A stretch of DNA of 64,000 nt from an uncultured Altererythrobacter sp. (GTDB taxonomy: Bacteria > Pseudomonadota > Alphaproteobacteria > Sphingomonadales > Sphingomonadaceae): NCBI GenBank assembly GCA_913056125.1, contig CAJXNC010000002.1, positions 248,001 through 312,000 of the forward strand. The letters run 5' to 3'. Below, piece after piece: positions 56,926 to 64,000 of the stretch; positions within the stretch are counted from its first letter, which is position 1, and every line of letters begins with the position of its first letter. A program made the position numbers and the translations under genes. The notes below the pieces were generated by a model, which made no database searches, was not told the DNA's origin, and saw nothing but the letters and a program-made list of their open reading frames with translations.

Positions 56926-57888
56926 TTAGTTAATGTGCAAAAGTGCGTAGCGGACTTCGAGCGCATCCCAGATCTTGCCCGGAGTGTCGGTGCCGTTGAA
57001 CTCGTCTATGGCAACGATCCCGGTGGGGGATGTGACGTTGATTTCGGTGAGCCACTTGCCTCCGATCACGTCGATGCCGACGAAAACGAGGCCCTTGGCC
57101 TTGAGGTCCGGCCCCATGGCCGCGCAAATCTCTTCCTCTTCCGCAGTAAGATCAGCGGCTTCGGCATAGCCGCCTTGCGCAAGGTTGCTGCGAAACTCCC
57201 CCTCGCCCGGCTTGCGGTTGATCGCCCCGGCAAACTCGCCATCGACCAGCACGATGCGCTTGTCGCCCTTGGCCACGTCGGGGAGGAAGGGCTGGACCAT
57301 GTGCGGTTCGGGCCAAGTCTGGTTGAACACCTCGACCAGGGCGGAAAGATTGGTGCCATCGGCATCCACCTTGAAGATCGCCTTGCCGCCATTGCCGTGC
57401 AGCGGCTTGACCACCACCGCGCCGTGCTTCTTCTGGAATTCCTGCACGTCCTCCAGCTTCCTTGCGATCAGCGTGGGTGGCATGAAGCGCGCATAATCGA
57501 GCACGTACATCTTCTCCGGCGCATTGATCACTTCGCGCGGATCGTTGCTGACCAGAGTCTGGCCTTTCAGGCGGTCGAGCAGCAGGGCCGAGCTGATATA
57601 GCCAAGGTGGAAGGGCGGATCCTGCCGCATCAGGATTATGTCCACGTCTTCGCCAAGGTCGATCTTGCGCAATTCGCCCTTGGTGAAATGGTCTCCTTCC
57701 ACGCGCTGGACCGTGACCGGCGCTGCCCATGCGGTGATGCGCCCGCAATCATAGCCGATGGTGGCTACATCGTAATGCCACACCTTGTGCCCGCGTTCTT
57801 GCGCCGAAAGCATCAGTGCAAAGCTGGAATCGCCCGCAATATTGATGCTTTCCATCGGGTCCATCTGCACGGCGACGCGCAAGCTCAT
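56926..57888 (-). CDS. gshB: glutathione synthase
   Basis: ATP-grasp enzyme of 320 residues joining gamma-glutamylcysteine and glycine. Start SLRVAVQMDPMESINIAGDSSFALM, then RQDPPFHLGYISSALLLDRL, VVVKPLHGNGGKAIFKV and INVTSPTGIVAIDEF. ATG 57888 follows AAGGA at good spacing; a TTG two codons upstream is weaker. The partner GST gene lies far downstream at the window edge. Confidence 0.95.
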   Translation of the reverse strand: MSLRVAVQMDPMESINIAGDSSFALMLSAQERGHKVWHYDVATIGYDCGRITAWAAPVTVQRVEGDHFTKGELRKIDLGEDVDIILMRQDPPFHLGYISSALLLDRLKGQTLVSNDPREVINAPEKMYVLDYARFMPPTLIARKLEDVQEFQKKHGAVVVKPLHGNGGKAIFKVDADGTNLSALVEVFNQTWPEPHMVQPFLPDVAKGDKRIVLVDGEFAGAINRKPGEGEFRSNLAQGGYAEAADLTAEEEEICAAMGPDLKAKGLVFVGIDVIGGKWLTEINVTSPTGIVAIDEFNGTDTPGKIWDALEVRYALLHIN

Positions 57889-57911
57889 GGTCAATTCCTT
57901 ATTCTCGGCGC

Positions 57912-58262
57912 TCAGGGCTGCCAGGCATTGGTGATGTGGCGAGGGAAGCAGCCAGGTGCAAGCAGGATAACGTCCACCCGCAGGTCTTCACCGTCGCGAG
58001 CATAATTGTGCGCGACGGATTCTGCGGCGGCGGCCACGCGCCGCAGGCGGTACTCATCGATCGCAAGATCGAGGTCTTCCTTCCGCTTGCGCCATTTCAC
58101 TTCCACGAAAGCGACGAGGCGACCGCGCTTCGCAACCAAATCGACTTCACCCACGGGTGTTTTCACGCGTTTGTCGAGGATCGACCAGCCCTTGAGGCGA
58201 AGCCATGCCGCTGCCCTCGCCTCGCCCTGGCGGCCTCGCCTTTCCGCCTGCTGGCGTTTCAT
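57912..58262 (-). CDS. YraN family (UPF0102) protein
   Basis: 116-residue protein with the endonuclease-like fold: RQGEARAAAWLRLKGWSILDKRVKTPVGEVDLVAKRGRLVAFVEVKWRK contains the family's GE-D-VEVK pattern when read in blocks. Function unknown, possibly nucleic-acid processing. Its ATG overlaps the rsmI stop by four bases, so the rsmI-yraN pair is coupled. Confidence 0.9.
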   Translation of the reverse strand: MKRQQAERRGRQGEARAAAWLRLKGWSILDKRVKTPVGEVDLVAKRGRLVAFVEVKWRKRKEDLDLAIDEYRLRRVAAAAESVAHNYARDGEDLRVDVILLAPGCFPRHITNAWQP

Positions 58263-59122
58263 TGGCCGCGCAGTTCCATCGCCCGTGCGTAGAGCGTGCG
58301 GCGATCCTGCCCGGTCCGTTTCGCCACGGCGGAGGCCGCTTGCGATGGCTTGGCCTGCTTCATCGCCTCGATCAGCAAGGCATCCACGTCGAAGTCCTGT
58401 GCTTCCTCTGCCTCGGATGGCGGGCCGACCAGCAGGACGATTTCGCCTTTGGGCGGATGGGTAGAATAATGTTCAACCAGTTCTGCAGCAGTCCCCGTCC
58501 GGCATTCCTCGTGCATCTTGGTCAGTTCGCGCGCCACGGCGACTTCGCGCGTCGGGTAAAGTTCGGCAATGGCGGACAGCGATTTGGTCAGCCTTGGCGC
58601 CGTTTCGAAGAATATCAGTGTGGAACGCACCGCGCCCAGCTCTTCGAGTATTTCCGCTCTCGCCTTGTCCTTGACCGGCAGGAAGCCGCCAAACAGGAAG
58701 CGGTCATTGGGCATGCCCGACATGGCCAGTGCCATTAGCGGCGCACTGGCGCCGGGCACCACCGTCACGGCAATGCCTGCCACGCGCGCCTCGCGCACAA
58801 GGCGATATCCGGGATCGGAGACCAATGGCATGCCAGCATCGCTGACCAGCGCAATGGCTTCATCCTGCATGCGGGCGATCAGCTCCTGCCGCGCATTTTC
58901 GGATGCGTGATCGTCATAGCGGCGCAGGGGCCGAGATATTCCGAGAAGGTTCAGGAGCTTGCCCGTAACCCTCGTATCCTCGCAGGCGACCGCATCGCAT
59001 CGTGACAATATGTCCTTTGCCCGCAAAGAAATGTCGCCAAGATTGCCAATCGGAGTGGCGACTATATAGAGGCCGCTGGCAAGTTTTTGGGGTTCGGGCA
59101 GGTCGGTCACGCGGCGCACCAT
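58259..59122 (-). CDS. rsmI: 16S rRNA 2'-O-ribose C1402 methyltransferase
   Basis: 287-residue SAM-dependent methyltransferase of the tetrapyrrole-methylase fold. ASGLYIVATPIGNLGDISLRA, CEDTRVTGKLL, VSDAGMPLVSDPG and VPGASAPLMAL are family landmarks. ATG 59122 gives the right N-terminus. Divergent from the LpoA-like lipoprotein with 27 bases between starts. Confidence 0.94.
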   Translation of the reverse strand: MVRRVTDLPEPQKLASGLYIVATPIGNLGDISLRAKDILSRCDAVACEDTRVTGKLLNLLGISRPLRRYDDHASENARQELIARMQDEAIALVSDAGMPLVSDPGYRLVREARVAGIAVTVVPGASAPLMALAMSGMPNDRFLFGGFLPVKDKARAEILEELGAVRSTLIFFETAPRLTKSLSAIAELYPTREVAVARELTKMHEECRTGTAAELVEHYSTHPPKGEIVLLVGPPSEAEEAQDFDVDALLIEAMKQAKPSQAASAVAKRTGQDRRTLYARAMELRGQ

Positions 59123-59149
59123 GAACCAGATCGAGCGGAGGCAGCAAGC

Positions 59150-60304
59150 ATGTTCGGCATTATCAAGCGCGCAGGGATCGCAGTCGCGCTCAGCCTCACG
59201 CTGGCGGCCTGTCAGGTGATACCGAGCGGCGGACCCGGGCAAACCGGTCCGGTTGAAGGTCCGACCGAAGGTCCCAGCGATGTCGTGTTGCCGACCGATG
59301 ACGGCCGCCACCGGATTGCCCTCCTGGTACCGCTCAGCGGGACCAATGCCGAAGTCGGCCAGTCCATCGCCAACGCCACCACGATGGCGCTGCTCGACAC
59401 CAATGCCGACAATCTGCGCATCACTACCTATGATACCTCTGCCGGCGCCGGCGTTGCGGCCTCACGCGCTGTGGCGGATGGCAACAGGCTGATCCTCGGC
59501 CCCTTGCAGCGTGACAATGTCGCTGCCGTGCTGGCGCAGGCCCGCCCGGCGGATGTGCCGCTGATTACCTTCTCCAACGACACTTCGGTCGCCGCGGCCG
59601 ATGTTTTCGTGATGGGCCATGTGCCCGAACAGTCCATCGATCGCACCGTCGCCTTCGCCATCGCGCAGGGTGCGCGCAATTTTGCCGCGCTGGTCCCCAA
59701 TGGGGAATATGGCCAGCGTGCACTCGCCGCCCTCCAGCGCGCCGTCGATCGCGGAGGCGCAAGGCTGGTCGTGACCGAGAGTTATGACCGCGGCAATACT
59801 TCGATCGTCAGCGCGGCCGACCGGCTCGAACAGCGTGGTGGCTTCGACACCGTGCTGATAGCCGATGGCGCGCGGCTCGCCGCCATGGCCGCGACGGAGC
59901 TGAAAGAGGCGGGAGAGGCCCTGCCCTCGATCATCGGCCCCGAACTGTGGAGCGGCGAGACCACGCTGACCCGCTCTGCCGCCATGCGCGGGGCATGGTT
60001 CTCTGCCGTGTCGGATGCACGCTATCGCCAGTTCGTCAGTTCCTACGAAACGCGCTTCGGCAACCAGCCCTATCGCATTGCCACGCTCGGATATGATTCG
60101 GTTCTGCTGACGCTGCGCATCGCCCGTGACTGGGAGCCGGGACGCACCTTCCCGACCGGGCAGATGCTTGATCCGGGCGGCTTCCTCGGCCTGGACGGTC
60201 CGTTCCGCTTCTCCAGCCATGGGGTTGGTGAACGGGCGATGGAAGTGCGCCAGGTGGGCGATGGCACGGTCAGCGTAATCGACGCCGCACCCTCGCAGTT
60301 CTGA
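59150..60304 (+). CDS. LpoA-like lipoprotein, penicillin-binding protein activator
   Basis: 384 residues. Lipobox LAAC after a short hydrophobic segment, Pro/Gly-rich linker, then a periplasmic-binding-protein (Leu/Ile/Val-type) domain: IALLVPLSGTNAEVGQSIANATTMALLD, LILGPLQRDNVAAVLAQA, VPLITFSND, GEYGQRALAALQRAV. Resembles the C-terminal domain of LpoA, the PBP1A activator, commonly placed beside rsmI-yraN-gshB. The N-terminal TPR part of LpoA is absent, so direct PBP activation is inferred only. Confidence 0.85.
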   Translation: MFGIIKRAGIAVALSLTLAACQVIPSGGPGQTGPVEGPTEGPSDVVLPTDDGRHRIALLVPLSGTNAEVGQSIANATTMALLDTNADNLRITTYDTSAGAGVAASRAVADGNRLILGPLQRDNVAAVLAQARPADVPLITFSNDTSVAAADVFVMGHVPEQSIDRTVAFAIAQGARNFAALVPNGEYGQRALAALQRAVDRGGARLVVTESYDRGNTSIVSAADRLEQRGGFDTVLIADGARLAAMAATELKEAGEALPSIIGPELWSGETTLTRSAAMRGAWFSAVSDARYRQFVSSYETRFGNQPYRIATLGYDSVLLTLRIARDWEPGRTFPTGQMLDPGGFLGLDGPFRFSSHGVGERAMEVRQVGDGTVSVIDAAPSQF

Positions 60305-60378
60305 TACGCACTCTCCGCTGGCGATAAGTCGCCACACGCTGCTTGAAGCGGCGGATTCTTGCGGCCTATAGCAGTGCA

Positions 60379-62370
60379 ATGAGCGACGACCTTTTCGAGG
60401 CCCTGCCTGGTGGCGGCGGTGACTATGATTCCTCCTCTATCGAGGTGCTGGAAGGGCTCGAGCCGGTTCGTCGCAGGCCGGGCATGTATATTGGCGGCAC
60501 GGATGACCGCGCGCTGCACCATCTTGCCGCCGAAGTGCTCGACAATTCGATGGACGAAGCGGTGGCCGGCCACGCCAACCGCATCGAAGTCGTGCTTGAA
60601 GAAGGCAATCGCCTGACCATCACAGATAATGGTCGCGGCATGCCGGTGGACGAGCATCCCAAGTTTCCCGGCAAGTCGACGCTCGAAGTGATCATGACCA
60701 CGCTCCATTCGGGCGGCAAGTTTTCGGGCAAGGCCTATGCGACTTCGGGCGGCCTGCACGGAGTTGGCGTCTCCGTGGTCAACGCCCTGTCATCGCAGAC
60801 GCGCGTCGAAGTGGCGCGCAACAAGGAAGTCTGGGCGCAGGAATTCGCGCGCGGCTTGCCGCAGGGTGGTCTGAAGAAGATCGGCGATACGCCCAACAGG
60901 CGCGGAACGTCGGTGACTTTCGTGCCCGACACGGAGATATTCGGGGATCGCAAGTTCAACCCCAAACGCCTGTTCAAGCTGGCGCGCTCCAAGGCGTACC
61001 TGTTCGCAGGCGTCGAAATTCGATGGAAATGCGCCGCCTCGCTCGCTTCCGAGGATGTGCCGCAAGAAGCCGTGTTCCAGTTCCCCGGCGGGCTTGCAGA
61101 CCATCTGCGCGAACAGGTGGGAAATCGCGAATGTGTCACCTCGGAGTTCTTCTCCGGTAACCAGGACTTCCCCGATGACGAGAATGGCCAATCGCGCGGC
61201 CGGGTCGAATGGGCGGTTGCATGGCCGCTATGGTCGGACGGTTCGACCAGCTGGTATTGCAACACCGTGCCGACCCCCGATGGCGGCACGCATGAGCAGG
61301 GGCTGCGCTCGGCGCTGACAAAGGGGCTGCGCGCCTTCGGTGAGTTGACCGGGCAGAAAAAGGCCAAGGACGTCACCGCCGATGACGTGATGACCGGTGC
61401 CGAGATCATGCTCAGCGTCTTCATTCGCGATCCGCAATTCCAGAGCCAGACCAAGGACCGCCTGACCTCACCCGAGGCAGCGCGCCTGGTCGAGAACGCG
61501 GTGCGCGACCATTTCGACCACTACCTAGCCGACAATATGGAGCGCGGTCGCGCGCTGCTCGGCAGCGTAATGGAGCGCATGGAGGAGCGGCTCAAGCGCA
61601 AGCAGGAACGCGAGATCAAGCGCAAGACCGCGACCAATGCCAAGAAGCTGCGCCTGCCCGGCAAGCTGACCGATTGTTCAGGCGATAGCGATGCGGAGAC
61701 CGAGATATTCATCGTCGAGGGCGACAGCGCCGGTGGCAGCGCCAAGCAAGCTCGCAATCGAAAGACGCAGGCCATCCTGCCGATCCGCGGCAAAATCCTC
61801 AACGTCGCCAGCGCCACGGCGGACAAGATCCGCGCAAATAGCGAAATCGCGGACCTGACGCTCGCTCTCGGCTGCGGCACGCGCAAGGATTGCGACCCCG
61901 AGCAGCTGCGCTACGACCGCGTGGTCATCATGACCGATGCCGATGTTGACGGCGCGCATATCGCCACCTTGCTGATGACATTCTTCTTCCAGGAAATGCC
62001 CGAGCTGGTGCGGCGCGGTCATCTCTACCTCGCCCAGCCCCCGCTCTACCGCCTGACTGCTGGCAAGGAGAGCCGCTATGCCCGCGACGACGCGCATCGC
62101 GCCGAGCTGGAAGAGACGGTGTTCAAGGGCAAGAAAGTGGAAATCGGGCGCTTCAAGGGCCTTGGCGAAATGAACCCGCAGCAATTGCGCGAAACCACCA
62201 TGGCGCCCGAAACCCGCAGCCTTATCCGCATCACATTGCCCGCCGAAAACGAGCAACGTTTCGCGGTGAAGGAACTGGTCGACCAGCTCATGGGCCGCAA
62301 TCCGGAGCATCGTTTCAACTTCATCCAGAACCGCGCGGGCGAAGTCGATCGCGATTTGATCGACGCCTGA
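60379..62370 (+). CDS. parE: DNA topoisomerase IV subunit B
   Basis: 663 residues. GHKL ATPase (EVLDNSMDEAVAG, DNGRGMPVDEHPKFPGKS), transducer domain, and TOPRIM domain EGDSAGGSAKQARNRKTQAILPIRG with MTDADVDGAHIATLLMTFF when read in blocks. Decatenates daughter chromosomes with ParC. Start ATG 60379; no ParC is near. QTQAILPIRGKILNV-type loops distinguish ParE from GyrB only partly; the EVLDNSMDEAV opening and length fit ParE. Confidence 0.93.
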   Translation: MSDDLFEALPGGGGDYDSSSIEVLEGLEPVRRRPGMYIGGTDDRALHHLAAEVLDNSMDEAVAGHANRIEVVLEEGNRLTITDNGRGMPVDEHPKFPGKSTLEVIMTTLHSGGKFSGKAYATSGGLHGVGVSVVNALSSQTRVEVARNKEVWAQEFARGLPQGGLKKIGDTPNRRGTSVTFVPDTEIFGDRKFNPKRLFKLARSKAYLFAGVEIRWKCAASLASEDVPQEAVFQFPGGLADHLREQVGNRECVTSEFFSGNQDFPDDENGQSRGRVEWAVAWPLWSDGSTSWYCNTVPTPDGGTHEQGLRSALTKGLRAFGELTGQKKAKDVTADDVMTGAEIMLSVFIRDPQFQSQTKDRLTSPEAARLVENAVRDHFDHYLADNMERGRALLGSVMERMEERLKRKQEREIKRKTATNAKKLRLPGKLTDCSGDSDAETEIFIVEGDSAGGSAKQARNRKTQAILPIRGKILNVASATADKIRANSEIADLTLALGCGTRKDCDPEQLRYDRVVIMTDADVDGAHIATLLMTFFFQEMPELVRRGHLYLAQPPLYRLTAGKESRYARDDAHRAELEETVFKGKKVEIGRFKGLGEMNPQQLRETTMAPETRSLIRITLPAENEQRFAVKELVDQLMGRNPEHRFNFIQNRAGEVDRDLIDA

Positions 62371-62386
62371 TCGGGCGGAGGGGGAT

Positions 62387-63661
62387 GTGGCAGCAGCACT
62401 GAAAACCGCCGCTTCCGTCGCTCTTGCCCTCTTGCTTGCTGCATGCGGAGGTGTGCCCACGCCCAGTGCCTCGCTGCTCAATGCGCGCTGCCCCGATCCC
62501 ATCGCCAATCCGGAAGCGCCCATGCCTCAGGGGCGCAATGTCTTCGTGATGTCGAGCAGCCTGCCGGATTGCCGTGGCGATATTCTGTCTTTCGCCAAGT
62601 TCCGTAATCATGGCGGCTTGCCGGGCAGCAATGGCCGGATCGTCAATCACGGGATCACGACGCTTGCCGGCCCGGCCCAGGAGCCATGGGACGACCAACG
62701 AACAACGTTCTATGCGCAAGATGCCTGGCAGGAGATCCTCGCTCGTCAGGTCAACCGGGAGAGCAATGGCAGCCGCTTGTTCGTCTATATCCACGGCTAC
62801 AACAATGATTTCGAGGACGTGCTTGAATATGCAGCCGTGCTGGCAGATCTCGACGGAACGGGCGCGCCCGTCCTTGCCGTGGCCTGGCCATCGCGCAACC
62901 GGGTACAGAGCTATCCGGATGACGAAGCAAGCATCGCCTGGGCGCAAGACTACATCACCGACCTGCTCGAGCAGGTGGCCGGAGCGGCAGGCGATATTAC
63001 GCTTGTCTCGCACAGCATGGGCGCGCGGGCTCTTATCGAAGCAGTGAAGCGGATCGAGGACCGCGACCCAGTCAAAGCTGGACATATTCGAAGGGCCATC
63101 CTCGTTTCACCCGATATAGACCGGCACCAGGTGCTGCGCAGCGGCGGCGATCTCGACCAGATGTTGCAGTCAGGGCGCCAGGTTCTTGTCTATACTTCGA
63201 GATCCGATTTCCCGATTCTCGCTTCGCGCGTCGTGCACGGATATACTCGGCTTGGGAGTTCGGATTGCAGCTTCGATGTTGACTATGAACGCCGCGAGGG
63301 CGGTCCGATGGGCAACTGTCACTGGACGCAGGCCCGCGAGAATTTCGAAATCGTCGAAACATCGCGCACCACGTTCAGCACGGGCCTGAGGCATAGTGAC
63401 GTGTTTGACACCTGCGCGGGCCGACATGATTTACGCACATTCCTGCGCGGCAGGCTTGAGCGTTCGGACTATCCCTGGCGCATCTATGATCCTGAGAACA
63501 CCGGCGCGGGAACGGCCATCACCGCGGACTATTTCGAGGGCAATGAGGCCTTGTGCGCAGAGGTCGACTTCTATGGCGACCTTGACGATCCGCACCGGGA
63601 ATTAACTAGAATTCCCGCGGGACCGAGGCAAAAATCCTCTTCACGGCAGGCCGTTCATTGA
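62387..63661 (+). CDS. alpha/beta-hydrolase lipoprotein (DUF900-like)
   Basis: 424 residues, lipobox LAAC, then an alpha/beta-hydrolase fold: FVYIHGYNNDFEDVLEYAAVLADL, VLAVAWPSRNRVQSYPDDEASI and the nucleophile-type LVSHSMGARALIEAV (GxSxG as SHSMGAR). Likely periplasmic or outer-membrane-anchored esterase; substrate unknown. GTG start with GGAGGGGG before it. Its last 56 bases overlap the end of the convergent GST gene. Confidence 0.82.
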   Translation: MAAALKTAASVALALLLAACGGVPTPSASLLNARCPDPIANPEAPMPQGRNVFVMSSSLPDCRGDILSFAKFRNHGGLPGSNGRIVNHGITTLAGPAQEPWDDQRTTFYAQDAWQEILARQVNRESNGSRLFVYIHGYNNDFEDVLEYAAVLADLDGTGAPVLAVAWPSRNRVQSYPDDEASIAWAQDYITDLLEQVAGAAGDITLVSHSMGARALIEAVKRIEDRDPVKAGHIRRAILVSPDIDRHQVLRSGGDLDQMLQSGRQVLVYTSRSDFPILASRVVHGYTRLGSSDCSFDVDYERREGGPMGNCHWTQARENFEIVETSRTTFSTGLRHSDVFDTCAGRHDLRTFLRGRLERSDYPWRIYDPENTGAGTAITADYFEGNEALCAEVDFYGDLDDPHRELTRIPAGPRQKSSSRQAVH

Positions 63662-64000
63662 TCTGTTCGATCCAGCGCAGCAAGTGCGGCGTGTCCTTTT
63701 CATTGACCATCTCCGCAAATCCGAACTGCATCCCGTTGGCGATCGAGAAATTGCAGATGTCCGCCAGCGAGTAGACCCCGCCCGCGAGCCATTCATTGTC
63801 CGCCAGATGATCGTCGAGCTTGCGCACCGACACGGCAATCTTGCGCATTTCCTCGTCGAGCATGTCCTGCGGAAAGCCCTCGCGCGCGCGGCGCCACTTA
63901 ACCTGCTGTTCGGGGACCGGGATCTTCTTGACCATCTCCTCGAACTCGGCATCGCTGAGGCCCTTGACCATGTTGCCAACATGGCGGTGCCAGCCAATGG
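63606..64000 (-). CDS. glutathione S-transferase family protein, 5' part beyond window
   Basis: C-terminal all-helical GST domain, read from the window edge (IGWHRHVGNMVKGL...) to a stop at 63606. LDDHLADNEWLAGGVYSLADICNFSIANGM is the conserved GST N-capping and Asp motif (SLADI). The N-terminal thioredoxin-fold domain lies outside the window. Product family clear, substrate class unknown. Overlaps the hydrolase gene at the 3' ends. Confidence 0.88.
   Translation of the reverse strand, partial: IGWHRHVGNMVKGLSDAEFEEMVKKIPVPEQQVKWRRAREGFPQDMLDEEMRKIAVSVRKLDDHLADNEWLAGGVYSLADICNFSIANGMQFGFAEMVNEKDTPHLLRWIEQINERPAVKRIFASVPREF

Overview
The window is a dense stretch of core chromosome, about 60% G+C by eye. 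It most likely comes from an alphaproteobacterium of the Sphingomonadales, probably Erythrobacteraceae. The evidence for this is: the order dusB-ntrB-ntrC-ntrY-ntrX-hfq-hflX; an Hfq made of two fused Sm domains; a fused ispDF gene; a GTTC-N7-GTTC SOS operator before radA; a CTTG-N17-CCTATAT heat-shock promoter before dnaK; and the cluster of LpoA-like lipoprotein, rsmI, yraN and gshB. The genus is inferred. I see no phage, insertion sequence, CRISPR array or defence island. Genes are closely packed, often with overlapping stop and start codons.

Layout. 1-4100: edge-truncated beta-carbonic anhydrase, lipA-ratA, then a leftward ispDF / secreted protein / cinA unit. 4137-13414: rightward dusB-ntrBC-ntrYX-hfq-hflX unit, covering nitrogen and redox signalling plus RNA-level regulation. 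13411-22346: one long leftward unit read as mltB-like, rlpA-like, dac, tmk, holB, metG, tatD, MBL hydrolase, small membrane protein, mazG. It combines septal peptidoglycan work with replication and translation housekeeping. 22444-24567: two paralogous secreted proteins of unknown function with a shared leader, tRNA-Ser(UGA), and a tRNA-like remnant. 24568-28241: pyruvate dehydrogenase E2 and E3 separated by a thioesterase and a DUF559 protein. 28377-36902: a universal stress protein, RNase R, a possible CrtA-like protein, two tandem secreted M3 peptidases and a DUF805 protein.

36932-45159: archaeal/eukaryotic-type proS, phaR, an MFS transporter-alr pair, an Fe-S scaffold protein with cvpA, SOS-linked radA and a secreted metallo-beta-lactamase-fold enzyme. 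45208-48469: dnaK-dnaJ with a heat-shock promoter and an intergenic hairpin. 48540-50579: PCu(A)C copper chaperone, a metalloprotease-like protein with an apparently disrupted 5' end, and a two-repeat secreted protein ending in a terminator. 50605-53642: hrcA-grpE divergent from rph-rdgB. 53639-56858: CAP protein, hemW-xerC, DedA. 56926-60304: gshB, yraN and rsmI divergent from an LpoA-like lipoprotein. 60379-64000: parE, a lipoprotein hydrolase and an edge-truncated glutathione S-transferase.

The most unusual items are the tandem Hfq, the tRNA-Ser 3'-end duplication with a foldable tRNA-like tail, the duplicated secreted-protein locus with its conserved leader, the probable CTG start of hflX, the frameshift-like 5' end near 49035, and NtrX lacking the GAFTGA loop. 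No intergenic stretch over 300 bases is empty: the longest, 24194-24567, holds the tRNA, its tail and a leader hairpin.
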